Assembly: GCA_036250195.1 (NCBI GenBank)
Contig: JAVHZZ010000003.1
Location: 19,959,504 to 20,023,503, forward strand
Reading direction: 5' to 3'
Length of the DNA stretch: 64,000 nt
Source of the DNA: Mixophyes australis
Lineage: Eukaryota; Chordata; Amphibia; Anura; Limnodynastidae
Below are positions 22,028 through 32,929 of this stretch, in pieces (the first letter of the stretch is position 1; every line of letters starts with the position of its first letter). Made by a program: the position numbers and the translations under genes. Under the pieces are notes generated by a model, which saw only the letters and a program-made list of their open reading frames with translations, ran no database searches and had not been told where the DNA came from.

Positions 22028-22915
22028 CTAGTTTGGACTGTCCGGTAGTTTAGGACACTCTGCCTTAAAGTGGCCTGGCTCACCACATTCAAAACACTTC
22101 AGGTTAGACAGCTTTGCACCTGACTCTCTGTCTGTAGCAGTTTTGCCATTGGGCCCTGTGGCAAGGATTGTCAAACCTGGCTTTTGGCGTGGCAGCGGCT
22201 TTGGCACAAATGCAGGTTCTTTAGTCATTTGCTGTAGCGCACAAAACCTTTCTACCACGGTGGCAAGCTCTTCATAAGTTTGTGGGTCTGATTGCAGAAC
22301 CCACCTTTGCAAATCGCGGTTCAGCCCCGGAGGCAGTGATCTATCGCCAGAACTTCAATAATCCGAGAAGGCGAATTCTCCTCAGGCTGCAGCCATTTCT
22401 TTAAAATTTTAGAAAGCTCAGCCACTTGCGCTCTGACCGGTTTTTCTTTATCATAGCGCCATTGGTGATAGCGCTGGGCTCGGCCTGGCCCGGAAACTCC
22501 AATGCGAGCCAATATCTCAGACTTTAGACACAGATAATCAGAGGCCCGTTCCTCATCTAGATCCATATAAGCTCGCTGAGCTTCACCAGTCAGATATGGC
22601 GCCAGTCTCTCAGCCCAATCTTTAGGAGGCCATTTTGCCCTTTTTGCAAGTCTCTCGAAAGACACCAGATATGCTTCTACGTCATCAGCTGGTGACATTT
22701 TCTGGAGAACAGGACCAGGTGGTTCATTTCTGTCATGCCTCACCTGGCTTAACTCTTCTCTTAAGAGCCTTGTTTTCCACCTGTGCCTCGGCGACTTGTA
22801 GCATCTGAGCTTGCTGCTGTTGCTGCGCAGCGGCCACATTCACGAGGGTTCTCAGTACTTCCTCCATGTTGACGTCTGCGCAGGTTGGGTAGCGGAAACT
22901 TGCTTCCCGGGGCAT
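22028..22915 (-). pseudogene. gag with SCAN-like capsid segment and zinc knuckle
   Basis: Three overlapping frame pieces. An N-terminal part is Gln-rich (AAAQQQQQAQ). The middle part has LTGEAQRAYMDL, then RAQRYHQWRYDKEKPVRAQV and KKWLQPEENS with IIEVLAIDHCL (about 22479-22325), continuing after a frame break as LQRWVLQSDPQTYEELATVV. This layout resembles the SCAN domain of vertebrate zinc-finger proteins, which is known to descend from Gmr1-like gag. A CX2CX4HX4C zinc knuckle (CFECGEPGHFKAEC, about 22055-22097) closes gag, stopping at 22028. Frame breaks near 22740-22840 and 22320 make it non-functional. Confidence 0.8.
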
Positions 22916-22931
22916 CCCACTCCTGACACCA
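22914..22931 (-). promoter_or_regulatory. tRNA-Leu primer binding site
   Basis: The + strand reads ATCCCACTCCTGACACCA, the 3' end of a vertebrate tRNA-Leu (acceptor TCCTGACA plus CCA, T-arm part ATCCCA). On the element strand it lies 2 nt after the 5' LTR, where minus-strand DNA synthesis is primed. The match includes the non-templated CCA. Confidence 0.85.
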
Positions 22932-22933
22932 CT

Positions 22934-23431
22934 TGTGGCAAGAGCCCGCTACTGCAGAAGCACACGCGTACAACTTCTTTCTTTTTATGGTTCTTTATTG
23001 TCAGGATGGTAATAATGTTTTGACACCGTATACTTGCACAGCAATTATGGAGACCCTCAACGCTTACTATACATAGTCCAGCGCTCTGTCCAGATCAGCC
23101 AGCTACCCCAGCGTTGATCTCCCTGAACAATGAAACAAGGAGGGTTTTATACCTGACACTCCTCCCACAGGCCTAGCTTGATGGACAGGTGACACACCCA
23201 CCTTCTCTTTAAAAGGAAACGCCCATCCCTGGCTCTGTTTAGACTATCAGACCCACCCTGTCTGTTTGCTGAGAGGAAGCAGTTTTTAAATCATGTAAGT
23301 AAACCAATTTTAAACTACACATATGTTTTTACCTGGTTTAATCTCCACCTAGGTACATAACTGTGCCAATGTTTTACTCTACTTCCCTGCTTTCTCTGCA
23401 TATTGCCAGCTAAATGCCACCTTTTGTTACA
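22934..23431 (-). repeat. 5' LTR of the Gmr1-type element
   Basis: 498 bp, reading TGTAACAAAAGG to TTGCCACA on the - strand. It holds a TATA box and, about 150 bp downstream, AATAAA (TTTATT on +, 22994-22999), so U3, R and U5 can be told apart. Confidence 0.9.
23145..23151 (-). promoter_or_regulatory. TATA box in the 5' LTR
   Basis: TATAAAA on the - strand in the context AGGTATAAAACCCT. The same box is at about 18917-18923 in the 3' LTR. Its position ahead of the AATAAA fits the start of R. Confidence 0.7.
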
Positions 23432-23485
23432 ATACATATATACATATACACATATATACATATACACATATATACATATTTTTAT

Positions 23486-23524
<39 letters not shown>

Positions 23525-23530
23525 AAAAAA
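23432..23530. repeat. (TATACACA)/(TA)n microsatellite
   Basis: Alternating CATATATACATATACA then a pure TA run and CACACA. The Gmr1-type element inserted at its left border. Confidence 0.85.
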
Positions 23531-23900
23531 GATATAGATCCTCTGCACTCTCCATGTACAGACTGAGGTGCACAAGGGGGTTGGCCACATTGTATAGACA
23601 AAAAACAGGGATACTCTGCACTCTCTAAACACATAATTAATGCTGTACTAAATACTTTTCTATATTAAAAATAGGAAATGTTAGTTCCACATATTGCAAT
23701 ATATGTTAAGCTGACCAACTCACGCCAAAATCTTCCCATTCTGGTCAGTCCTCACGTGATCAAATGCTATGCTATTTTATATGGGCTTAAGGCTTACCTG
23801 CACACAGCTTTTAAATGCAAGACTTTCCCACGCACTAGCAGACATGGGAGACCTGGGACTCACCTGACACAAGTTGGAATTAATTAATTATAAATATACA

Positions 23901-24353
23901 CAGCGGGTGAAATAAGTATTGAACACATCAACATTTTTCTCAGTAAATATATATTTAATGTGGCTATTGTACTGAAAATTACACCAAATGTCAGCAACAA
24001 CCCTTACAACCCACACATGCAAAGAAATAGAGACACCTTTTTATAGGCCATCAGTTGCAGCTGAACTAGCTGGCAGGATTGCTTTCTAGTTATTGGTAGA
24101 TTTCAGCTGGTGTCTTGGCTCTCCATGCCTTTTTGCACCTCCCTTCCTTCATGTGTTCAATACTTTTTTCCCTCTGTCATTTCACATTATTACACAAAAC
24201 TTAAATTATGGACATCTATGGTTTGATCTTTTTGCATGTGTAGATTGCAAGGGTTGTTGCTGACATTTAGTGTAAATTTCATTACAATAGCAACATTAAA
24301 TATATATTTACTGAGAAAAATGTTGATGTGTTCAATACTTATTTCACCCGCTG
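23901..24353. mobile_element. Tc1/mariner-type MITE, 453 bp
   Basis: Inverted repeats of about 110 bp begin CAGCGGGTGAAATAAGTATT at both ends with only a few mismatches. The right end abuts TA (24354-24355); the left flank is TACA, so the left TA duplication is blurred by 2 nt. The middle holds no transposase. The termini are of the style seen in Tc1-like elements of fish and frogs. Confidence 0.75.
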
Positions 24354-24355
24354 TA

Positions 24356-25430
24356 TATATAGTTAATGCTTTTTCTTTACTTTTGTATTTTATCCTAAAC
24401 CAAGAGCTTTATGGGGATTATGTGAGCCGTGTATTTATCTGGATTAAGTCCGGTCTCTGCTCTAACTGTAAAGGGCTGATACAGGGATGAGCTAATTAGG
24501 AATGTAAAACCTCAGGATTACGTCCTCTTATTCCATAATGGAAGAAGGGGCAGAGGATGATAGAGACGCCGTATGGAGAGAATGAAAGACGTCTCTCAAA
24601 AACAACCTCTGACTCCCAAAATTTTGCAAGGCGCAGCAGTTTTGTCAACAGGTAAGATGGAATACACTCTCGTCAGACTGTACAGTGCACCTGTTTGATT
24701 TATTCTAACAATTTATATTATAAATGAAACAGTTTTGCAAATGAGTTGGCCAATTAGAATTTCAGCACTATAAGTACCACAGGTAATTTGGTGGTGATGT
24801 TGTCATTAATATTTACCTGCGGCAGCTTGGCCGTGTGATTTCTTTGTAGAATATGTATTTTGTGAGTGAGGCCATCTGTAATGTGTAGCTTGTACTCATC
24901 TTTGAGCTATATAACTTGTTTCTATGTGTATAGTTTTCTTAGGATCTATAGCATAGTTTTACTAAAAGGCTGTGTCAATATTTGTGAAGAATACTTTAAG
25001 CAAATGGAATATATAGACACACAAAAATTAATTGTAAAGCTGCAGACGATGTACCTCTGGAACAAGGCTGCAATCTGCCGGTGTTGCAAATTTCAATTCC
25101 AATAGGTAGATTACTTTATTATGAGAGATAAACTGCACAAGCAACTCGAAAAATAATATTAGACAATCACTATGTTTGAAAAGAAATTGTATATGATATA
25201 ATTACATTACCACTTTTCTGTAATATGGACACGCGTGAATAAATTGGGCGACTTCACGGCTTGCGGGACAGAGAAAGATATTTACCAACATCTCTGAGTG
25301 TGAAACTCGGTTTGTGTTATGTGTGAGTTCCGTGACTTATGTACTAAGGATTGGATTGATAGATGTGGAAGGTTCATGTGGAAATTGTCGCAACTGATGT
25401 ATAACTCCCAGTCTGGTCCACTGCAATAGC
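24356..25430. other. Unassigned AT-rich DNA
   Basis: About 1.07 kb with no gene, RNA or repeat that I can recognise. Frames of 79-90 codons look random. Confidence 0.4.
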
Positions 25431-25636
25431 TGTTAGGGTAAGTTGGGCACCAGACCGTCTCTATATTGCAAAATGTAAACTCTTTATTGACCCTCCAGTC
25501 TCCTTCAGCACAGGTTTCAAACAGTAAACATGGATATATTACTACGACGGGCACATATAAAGTGGTTCCTCAGTGCACATTCCTTCTCTCTCAGCCCTGC
25601 TCACCCCTCCTGTGCGGGGATCTTATCCATTGTGTT

Positions 25637-27239
25637 CAGGGCCGGTGCTAGGGTCCTTGGCACCCCAGGCACACTTTCACATCCGCGCCCCCCCCCAGGC
25701 ACACTTTCACATCCGCGCCCCCCCCAGGCACACTTTCACATCCGCGCCCCCCCCCCCCCAGGCACACTTTCACATCCGCGACCCCCCCCAGGCACACTTT
25801 CACATCCGCCCCCCCCCCAGGCACACTTTCACATCCGCGCCCCCCCCCCAGGCACACTTTCACATCCGCGCCCCCCCCAGGCACACTTTCACATCCGCGC
25901 CCCCCTTCCCCCCCAGGCACACTTTCACATCCGCGCCCCCCCCAGGCACACTTTCACATTCGCGCCCCCCCCAGACACACTTTCACATTCGCGCCCCCCC
26001 AGGCACACTTTCACATCTGCGCCCCCCCCAGGCACACTTTCACAATCCGCCCCCCCCAGGCACACTTTCACAATCCGCCCCTCCCAGGCACACTTTCACA
26101 TTCGCGCCCCCCCCAGACACACTTTCACATTCGCGCCCCCCCCCAGACACACTTTCACATCCGCCCCCCCCAGGCACACTTTCACATTCGCGCCCCCCCC
26201 AGACACACTTTCACATTCGCGCCCCCCCAGGCACACTTTCACATCTGCGCCCCCCCCAGGCACACTTTCACATCTGCGCCCCCCCAGGCACACTTTCACA
26301 ATCCGCCCCCCCAGGCACACTTTCACATTCGCGCCCCCCCCCCAGACACACTTTCACATTCGCGCCCCCCCCAGACACACTTTCACATCCGCCCCCCCCA
26401 GGCACACTTTCACAATCTGCCCCCCCCCCCCAGGCACACTTTCACATCTGCGCCCCCCCAGACACACTTTCACATTCGCGCCCCCCCAGGCACACTTTCA
26501 CATCTGCGCCCCCCCCAGGCACACTTTCACAATCCGCCCCCCCCCCAGGCACACTTTCACAATCCGCCCCTCCCAGGCACACTTTCACATTCGCGCCCCC
26601 CCCAGACACACTTTCACATTCGCGCCCCCCCCAGACACACTTTCACATCCGCCCCCCCCAGGCACACTTTCACATTCGCGCCCCCCCCAGACACACTTTC
26701 ACATTCGCGCCCCCCCAGGCACACTTTCACATCTGCGCCCCCCCCAGGCACACTTTCACATCTGCGCCCCCCCCAGACACACTTTCACATTCGCGCCCCC
26801 CCAGACACACTTTCACATCCGCCCCCCCCCCAGGCACACTTTCACAATCTGCCCCCCCCAGGCACACTTTCACATCTGCGCCCCCCCAGGCACTTTCACA
26901 ATCCGCGCCCCCCCCCCCCCACGTCTTTCCTTACCTTTACTTGGCTCCATAAAGCTGCTCCTCTCTGCTCCGTCTCCTCCCCTCCACTCACTGACACTGT
27001 CGGGCCGTGCTGATGATGTCACGCCCGACAGTGCGTGGAGGGGAGGAGACGGAGCAGAGAGTGGTGATCCATAGCCCCTTCCCCCCTCCACGTGGATTTA
27101 TCGGAAGCTGTGCGGCGGCCGTGGATGGTACGGTCAGCGGTCGCCGTACAGTTTTAAAGTAATTTTTATTCTGTGGCGCCCTCCAGGCGCCCTCCAGAGC
27201 CCCACTGCCTAACCTTGCCTAATGGGAGCGCCGGGCCTG
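25637..27239 (+). mobile_element. hAT-like element with CA/C-run minisatellite
   Basis: Ends CAGGGCCGGTGCTAGGGTCC and GGGAGCGCCGGGCCTG are those of the 219-bp copy at 18457-18675. An exact 8-bp duplication ATTGTGTT flanks it (25629-25636 and 27240-27247). Most of its 1.6 kb is a tandem array (25667-26915). The rest includes a 27-bp inverted pair around CACTGTCGGGC (about 26960-27055) and the shared GCGGCGGCCGTGGATGG segment. No transposase. Confidence 0.85.
25667..26915. repeat. About 30-bp C-rich minisatellite, about 42 copies
   Basis: Unit AGGCACACTTTCACAT plus CCGCG, TCGCG, CTGCG or AATCCGC plus a run of 6-13 C. Variants recur in ordered blocks. The + strand frames give 459- and 514-codon Pro/His-rich openings, which are a by-product of the repeat. 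The - strand has more than 40 G runs, so it is likely to form G-quadruplexes. Confidence 0.9.
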
Positions 27240-27718
27240 ATTGTGTTATAACACATGCCCGCTGTGCCGCTCCTGGGTTCTCACACTTACCGGAATTGGC
27301 ACTGGCTCTGACCCTCTGTCCGCCCTGGTGCACTCTCTGTAAATCTGATCGTGTCACCAGTGTCCTTTTGGGCTATAACACCCTCTCTGCAGGGGGGGAG
27401 GGGGGGGGGGGGGGCTGGCAAGGTTTAGCCCAGGGGGGGGGGTAAGACTTGACTCAGCAGCCTATTTTAAAGGAAAAAAATTCAGGTGACCCAGCCCAAG
27501 GTAGCCCCCTGTGGGACTGGCCTGGGGGGCAGATGCCTCCCTACCCCCAAGCCCAGCCTGCCCCTGCCTCTCTGCCCCACTGGGTCACATTAAATACGGC
27601 TGCCACCTTCTCCCTGTGGTCTCTTTACAAGCTCTCCCCTCTCTACATGGGGGGCCTGGGTCATGTTCTCAGCCCCTTTGTTTTCTGTATTTTGCGTGAT
27701 GCTCAGAAACAGGTATTA

Positions 27719-28095
27719 TCATCATCATCATCATCATCATCATCATTTATTTATATATCGCCACTAATTCCGCAGCGCTGTACAGAGAACTCATTCACAT
27801 CAGTCCCTGCCCCATTGGAGCTTACAGTCTATAATATAGATACACACTCACACAGACATAGACAGACAAACAGGGAGATAGACAGAGACCTGGGTCAATT
27901 TTTTTTTAATAGCAGCCAATTAACCCACCAGTATGTTTTTGGAGTGTGGGAGGAAACCAGAGTACCCGGAGGAAACCCACGCAAACACAGGGAGAACATA
28001 GAAACTCCACACAGATAAGGCCATGGTCGGGAATTGAACTCATGACCCCAGTGCTGTGAGGCAGAAGTGCTAACCACTGAGCCACTGTGCTGCCC
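27719..28095 (-). mobile_element. V-SINE, near full length
   Basis: On the - strand: tRNA-like head (GGCAGCACAGTGGCTCAGTG), V domain (GTTTCCTCCGGGTACTCTGG) and a tail ending in (ATG)n. It is flanked by a 10-bp duplication ACAGGTATTA (27709-27718 and 28096-28105), as expected for LINE-driven retroposition. Confidence 0.85.
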
Positions 28096-28109
28096 ACAGG
28101 TATTACGCC

Positions 28110-28800
28110 AATGGAGGCAACTGCACGCCGTTCATGACCAAATGTCCGAATGCAAATGACACTTACTGCTGCGTACGGCTTGAAGAGCGGAACAGGGTAG
28201 GGAGGGGGCGGATGAGCGTAGGCCGTGTACATTAACGGCGCAGCTGTGGCCGTTCAAGTCCTACGACTCTCTAAATTATGTGTTTTTCATTTGCACCAGC
28301 TACAGGGCAGGTGATAGTGATGATTGACACAGCGCAGTCATTGTTTTAGAATATATGCGTGGAATTAGCGAGCACAGAACTTGTGTATGCAAAGGGGATA
28401 GACTAAAAGAACTGGATTGTATGTACAGTACGCATGAAGAACACCCCGATTTATGTATTTGCTGTAAAAATATATTAACACATTTTTATTAATGATTATA
28501 TTATTATAACATGTTAGTTATTTTATTAAATATATTTTTTTTGCATGTGTCCTGATGGGACTTTATATTGCACGTATGTGCATTGTGTGTTTCCTGCACT
28601 CTGTTCTGTCTGTCTATATACGACAAGTAACATTTAGCCGTAGAGTATGTATACCTAGATTCAAATGGAAAAGTTTCTTGAGATCCGCTTGCACTTGAAT
28701 ATGGTCGGAACTACGGTCAAGTTCCGCAATGGTTTTGTAAGCGCAAGTTGTTTGCAGCATATGTTCGAAGATGAATCAGGCCCATGGACTCTACACGGCA
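28110..28800 (+). repeat. Dispersed repeat C, copy 2
   Basis: Aligns by eye to the reverse complement of 17560-18300. Shared parts are GCAAATGACACTTACTGC, a GGGGCGGATG block, TATACGACAAGTAACAT and GCACTTGAAT. It ends near ATGAATCAGGCCC. No coding function; the 85-codon frame at 28665-28922 lies partly in the repeat and matches nothing I know. 28801-29112 holds nothing recognised. Confidence 0.5.
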
Positions 28801-29112
28801 GATCCTCAATGCTGCCACTATTAATTAGTGCACATACGCCTGAGGAAGCCAAATTATTTGCAGGTGGTCAGGGGCAGCGGCAAATAGCGGATGATAATGA
28901 TGATGACAGTCTTCAGTGCTAGCGGACAGCTTGTGATTGGTTGTTTACGACTGCACCGCGGATGCCGATTGACGCTTTCACCACCGCACGGGCACATATT
29001 ACGCTTTTATGTATGTGTTTAAGCAAAACATTTTCCTTTCTTACGTACTCGAGTTGTTTCTGCTGTAATAGAGGTTTTTTGAAAAAGTTTTATTGATGCT
29101 TAATAGCGAATA

Positions 29113-29473
29113 ATCATCATCATCATCATTTATTTATATAGCGCCACTAATTCCGCAGCGCTGTGCAGAGAACTCACTCACATCAGTCTAGGCCCCATTG
29201 GAGCTTACAGTCTACATTCCCTAACTTATACACAGCGACTAAATCCCCTAACATACACACACACACACACAGACTAGGGTAAATTTTGATAGCAGAAATT
29301 AACCTACCAGTATGTTTTTGGAGTGTGGGAGGAAACCGGAGCACCCGGAGGAAAGCCACGCAAACATGGGGCGAACATACAAACTCCACACAGATAAGGC
29401 CATGGTCGGGAATTGAACTCATGATCCCAGTGCTGTAAGACAGAAGTGCTAACCACTGAGCCACCGTGCTGCC
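29113..29473 (-). mobile_element. V-SINE
   Basis: Full set of V-SINE parts on the - strand: GGCAGCACGGTGGCTCAGTG head, GTTTCCTCCGGGTGCTCCGG core, TTACAG... tail and (TGA)n end. Small differences from the consensus only. The region 29474-29883 that follows holds nothing I recognise. Confidence 0.85.
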
Positions 29474-29883
29474 GATGTGTTTTTGCACAAAAAACAAATG
29501 GATAAAGAAATGGGAGCTAGTGGGAGGTAAGGGTCTGTGACCAGCGCCTGCAATAATCCGGGAGCTTATTCTACTAGTGCCAATCTGCATGGATTTTAAG
29601 ATGACTACGGCTCAGCATATCGGCGTAAATGCGTTAGATTAACAGCCAACTTTTTTGAGCACAAACTACACCTCTGCATCAGACGAAAAGTAAATAGAAT
29701 CCTAGACATAGGCCATGCTAATAAGACGATAGATAACACAGACTATAAGGTAGCATATATGCAGATGATGCTCTAGATATATTCATTTTCCCATTAATCG
29801 CCATTGTAAAGCTTTTAAAATACATAATAACTGGTCAATGTAGTCATCAACGAGCCCACTAGTCGCTGAGGGAGTGTATACTC

Positions 29884-30282
29884 ATCACCATCAACATTTA
29901 TATATATAGCGCCAGCAAATCCCATAGTGCTGTGCAATTGGGAACAAACACAGGGCAGCACAGTGGCTCAGTGGTTAGCACCTCTGCCTTACAGCACTGG
30001 GGTCATTAGTTCAATTCCCGACCATGGCCTTATCTGTGTGGAGTTTGTATGTTCTCCCCGTGTTTGTGTGGGTTTCCTCCTGGTGCTCTGGTTTCCTCCC
30101 ACACTCCAAAAACATACTGGTAGGTTAATTGGCTGCTAACAAATTGACCCTAGTCACTGTCTGTGTGTGTGTGTGTTAGGGAATTTAGACTGTAAGCCCC
30201 AATGGGGCAGGGACTGATGTGAGTGAGTTCTCTGTACAGCGCTGCGGAATTAGTGGCGCTATATAAATAGCTGATGATGATG
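29884..30282 (+). mobile_element. V-SINE next to an inverted LINE-tail fragment
   Basis: 29953-30282 is a full V-SINE on the + strand (GGGCAGCACAGTGGCTCAGT head, core, (GATGAT) end). Immediately before it, 29884-29940 (TATATATAGCGCCAGCAAAT) is the end of another SINE/LINE tail in the opposite orientation, so the SINE landed next to an older insertion. Confidence 0.75.
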
Positions 30283-30285
30283 AAT

Positions 30286-30441
30286 TCACTGGCGTATAAT
30301 GATTTTACGCAAAGTACGGCACGTATCTGCATTTACATTTGTTAATGAATCAGGCCCCTTATGTGCTCCATAGACACGATTATATTATTTTTTGACAGAC
30401 CGATTTTAACCTCTTTTCTTGTGTTTGTGTTTTTATAATAA
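30286..30441 (+). repeat. Repeat D, copy 1
   Basis: About 155 bp nearly identical to 36959-37113, from ATTTTACGCAAAGTACGGCA through GTGCTCCATAGACACGATTA to TTTGTGTTTTTATA. It is followed here by (GAT)n. The second copy lies directly upstream of the host gene's first coding exon. Confidence 0.75.
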
Positions 30442-30459
30442 ATTATGATGATGATGATG

Positions 30460-32929
30460 ATGATGATAAAACAATACTGGGTGAATACAGACATACAGAG
30501 AGGTAAGAGGGTCCAGCCCGCAGGCTTACAGTCTATGGGAATGTGGTGAGTCTGTGCTAGGCTAGGACCAGCCTGAATTCAATTCAGTTAAAATAATGAA
30601 TTCACCAGTCACATCTACTTAAAAAGAATTGTCCCACTTCTATTGAAGTGGGACAACATGAATTGGACTCAGGTGTACCCCAAAGCCTTGCCAGACACTT
30701 TTATTAAATTAATTATCCATGAAGTGGTATAATCTAGAAAATCTACAATTTTACTTATTTTCCAGAAGTAAGTTGAAGTATGAAAGATGGACCGAGAATG
30801 TGGAAAATATTTATTTTCCTGCTTAGAAATAAGATACATGACGGCAGTAATTATGGCTTCATGTAAACCAGTGATCCCTTGACTCCCTTGTTTACAAAGA
30901 TTATCAGAGGCATCTAAATATTTATTAGAGAAACCCCCCCCAAAAAAAAACCTTGACCTTCAAGATTAACGCTGCGGAGTTAATCCGTCTCTATGTTCTA
31001 ATCTATACATAATGTTTAGTAGAGAGCCCAGACGCACTGCAATCTGATCCTTTCATGCAACTGATAAAAGACCAGATGGCACCAATCTGGTTGTTTAGGC
31101 AACTTATCAAGCAACTAGATTGAATGCTTATCATTGCCAACTAAACATTAAAGTCAAGCTATAAGCCCATATATACACCCACCCGCTGGTCCTGTACCGC
31201 TGAAATCGGGGCAGATGGGAGGTGGGCTTTAGGAGGTTGGACTTCAAGGTCACGTTTACACTTTTGCACTTCTTGTTTACTGAGCTGCCTTGGGAAACCA
31301 TAAATTAGTCATGCCTCTTGACGTGCCATCCATGTAGTTCCAATTAGACCCTGAAACTTTTACATATGTATTTGTGAATGTCATTAATAGTGCTTTATAT
31401 AAACCACCATGTATGATACAAGACAACTGGCCCAATCTCGACCAAAATCAGATCATAATGGCACTTCACCCCAGTTGTGTCTAAAGAGTCCCATCTGGTG
31501 GTCCGGAGGAAATGACTAGATATCATTAATTTAGCCAATAATGACACTGAACTTGTTGCATGGATCTCACACTGAGTGAGCACTATAACCCCCCCTCCCC
31601 CATTAATTCCCAGAATCACTTTATCTTCCCGAAATAACGCACATGCGTCAACTTTTAATTTTTTTGTTCATTAGTTGCACATACAAGAGTTTTATAGACA
31701 CAATCCCACATTCTAAAGTTAGTGATACTTGAAACTATAAAACTATAGCCTGTTAGACCATTTTAGAAAAGTAAAGTTTGCAGTTGCATTTGCGTTGACA
31801 GTCAATAATGGGAATATATATATATAGAAATCTGAAATCAGTCTAGATTTGCGAAAAACATATACAAGTTGAATAATACCCATCTCCCCATTTCCAAGTT
31901 ATTGTTTTTCTTATAGATTTGAAAATGGACTTCAATCCAGGAGTTTATTGACTCGTTGTATGGATAAAATGGTACTTGGAGAGTGCTTGGCCAGGCAGAT
32001 CAATCAGCCGAACAGACATGGGTTCTTGGCAATTGTACTCTCCCATTGTTGAATTTACTGTATGAAGATCAGCCTTGGATAAAGAGCACTTAAAGTTAAT
32101 TGAATCTAGAAAAAAAAGCCCCTTTGGGAAAGGCAGTAGATTATTTTCCTTTAGAAATTCAACAAGTTTCCTATTTGAAAGCCAATTGACATTAATGTCT
32201 ATTTATGTACTTATGCTTCAGAGCGACCCATTGATGGCCTTTGAATGTGGGACAAAAATGAGCCAAAAAAGCATATTAAAGTCACCCAGGCTACGAGAGC
32301 CCTCAATCCTACTTATAGTGCCCTAAATTAGGGAGAATTCAAGTAGGCACGGATTAATTGGTGTACATCGTGAAAAAGAATTTACGGGAAAGGTGATATC
32401 AATGCACTTCATTAAGATTCTCAGTACTTATCATTTAAAAAGAATCTGGTGTACTAATTTAATATTCAATATAACTGTTCAAGATTCTGAGAAAATCGGC
32501 TACAAGGACATCAACTTCTTCTGGAGGTGTAAAAAAATAGGGACCATCATTCAGACGGAATCGGAACAGGAGCCAAAAATGTTTGCCTTATATTTAACAC
32601 TTTCCAGCTGGTAAATAAGTTGCTTTAAGGTTGCTGCTCCTCTTCGCAACCTGGAAATAATTGTGATTAGAAAGAAGAGTTGCACAGAACAGCAGATTCT
32701 AAACAAATCAATCCAAAGTAGAGATGTCATCAAATAAAGGTTGTGCACACACAGGAAACTTTTCAATCTGAGGGGAGTTGGATACTCATACAGAGATCAT
32801 TTCTCTCTACAGGGAGACCCAGGAATAGTACAAGTGGACAATTTACCAAAGTGGGTGATTTGGAATAGAAAAGTAGGTGCTATCTACTCCCACCTCTTTT
32901 CCATCACTGGCTTTGGTAAACAGCTTATG
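30460..32929. other. Unassigned DNA, about 2.5 kb
   Basis: No exon, RNA gene or full transposon seen on either strand. Frames here are under 90 codons and without recognisable motifs. Includes a short hairpin GTCCCACTTC/GAAGTGGGAC at about 30630-30653. Confidence 0.4.

Larger units (their letters stand above)
18705..23431 (-). mobile_element. Gmr1-type Ty3/Gypsy retrotransposon
   Basis: A 4.7-kb element on the - strand with two 498-bp LTRs starting TGT and ending ACA and a 4-bp duplication ATAC (18701-18704 and 23432-23435). It has a tRNA-Leu-type primer site. The coding order is gag, zinc knuckle, integrase, reverse transcriptase, RNase H. Integrase before reverse transcriptase is the order described for Gmr1-like Gypsy elements and is not the usual Gypsy order. 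The GPY/F end of integrase and the RT motifs lie in one open frame, so the order is not an assembly of separate fragments. I find no protease motif and no envelope gene. At least five breaks interrupt the frames, so this copy is dead; the LTRs differ at about nine sites by eye. Confidence 0.9.
25431..27450. repeat. LTR-like fragment split by a hAT element
   Basis: The phrase GGGCACCAGACCGTCTCTAT followed by AACTCTTTATT and CTCCTTCAGCAC resembles the solo LTR at 4840-4910. After the hAT insertion the host sequence resumes (27248-27450) and ends in a long G tract (about 27391-27416). No coding sequence; identity to the solo LTR is partial. Confidence 0.4.

Noticed and set aside
18705..23431. 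Endogenous retrovirus with an envelope gene
   Set aside because: No envelope-like frame lies between RNase H and the 3' LTR; pol ends at the polypurine tract, as in Gypsy elements without env.
25530..27074. Two overlapping long frames (514 and 459 codons) rich in Pro, His and Thr
   Set aside because: They are the C-rich minisatellite read in two phases inside a hAT element; the unit length keeps frames open by chance.
29953..30040. Functional tRNA gene
   Set aside because: The tRNA-like head belongs to a V-SINE; no complete cloverleaf can be drawn and the same head recurs in the other SINE copies.
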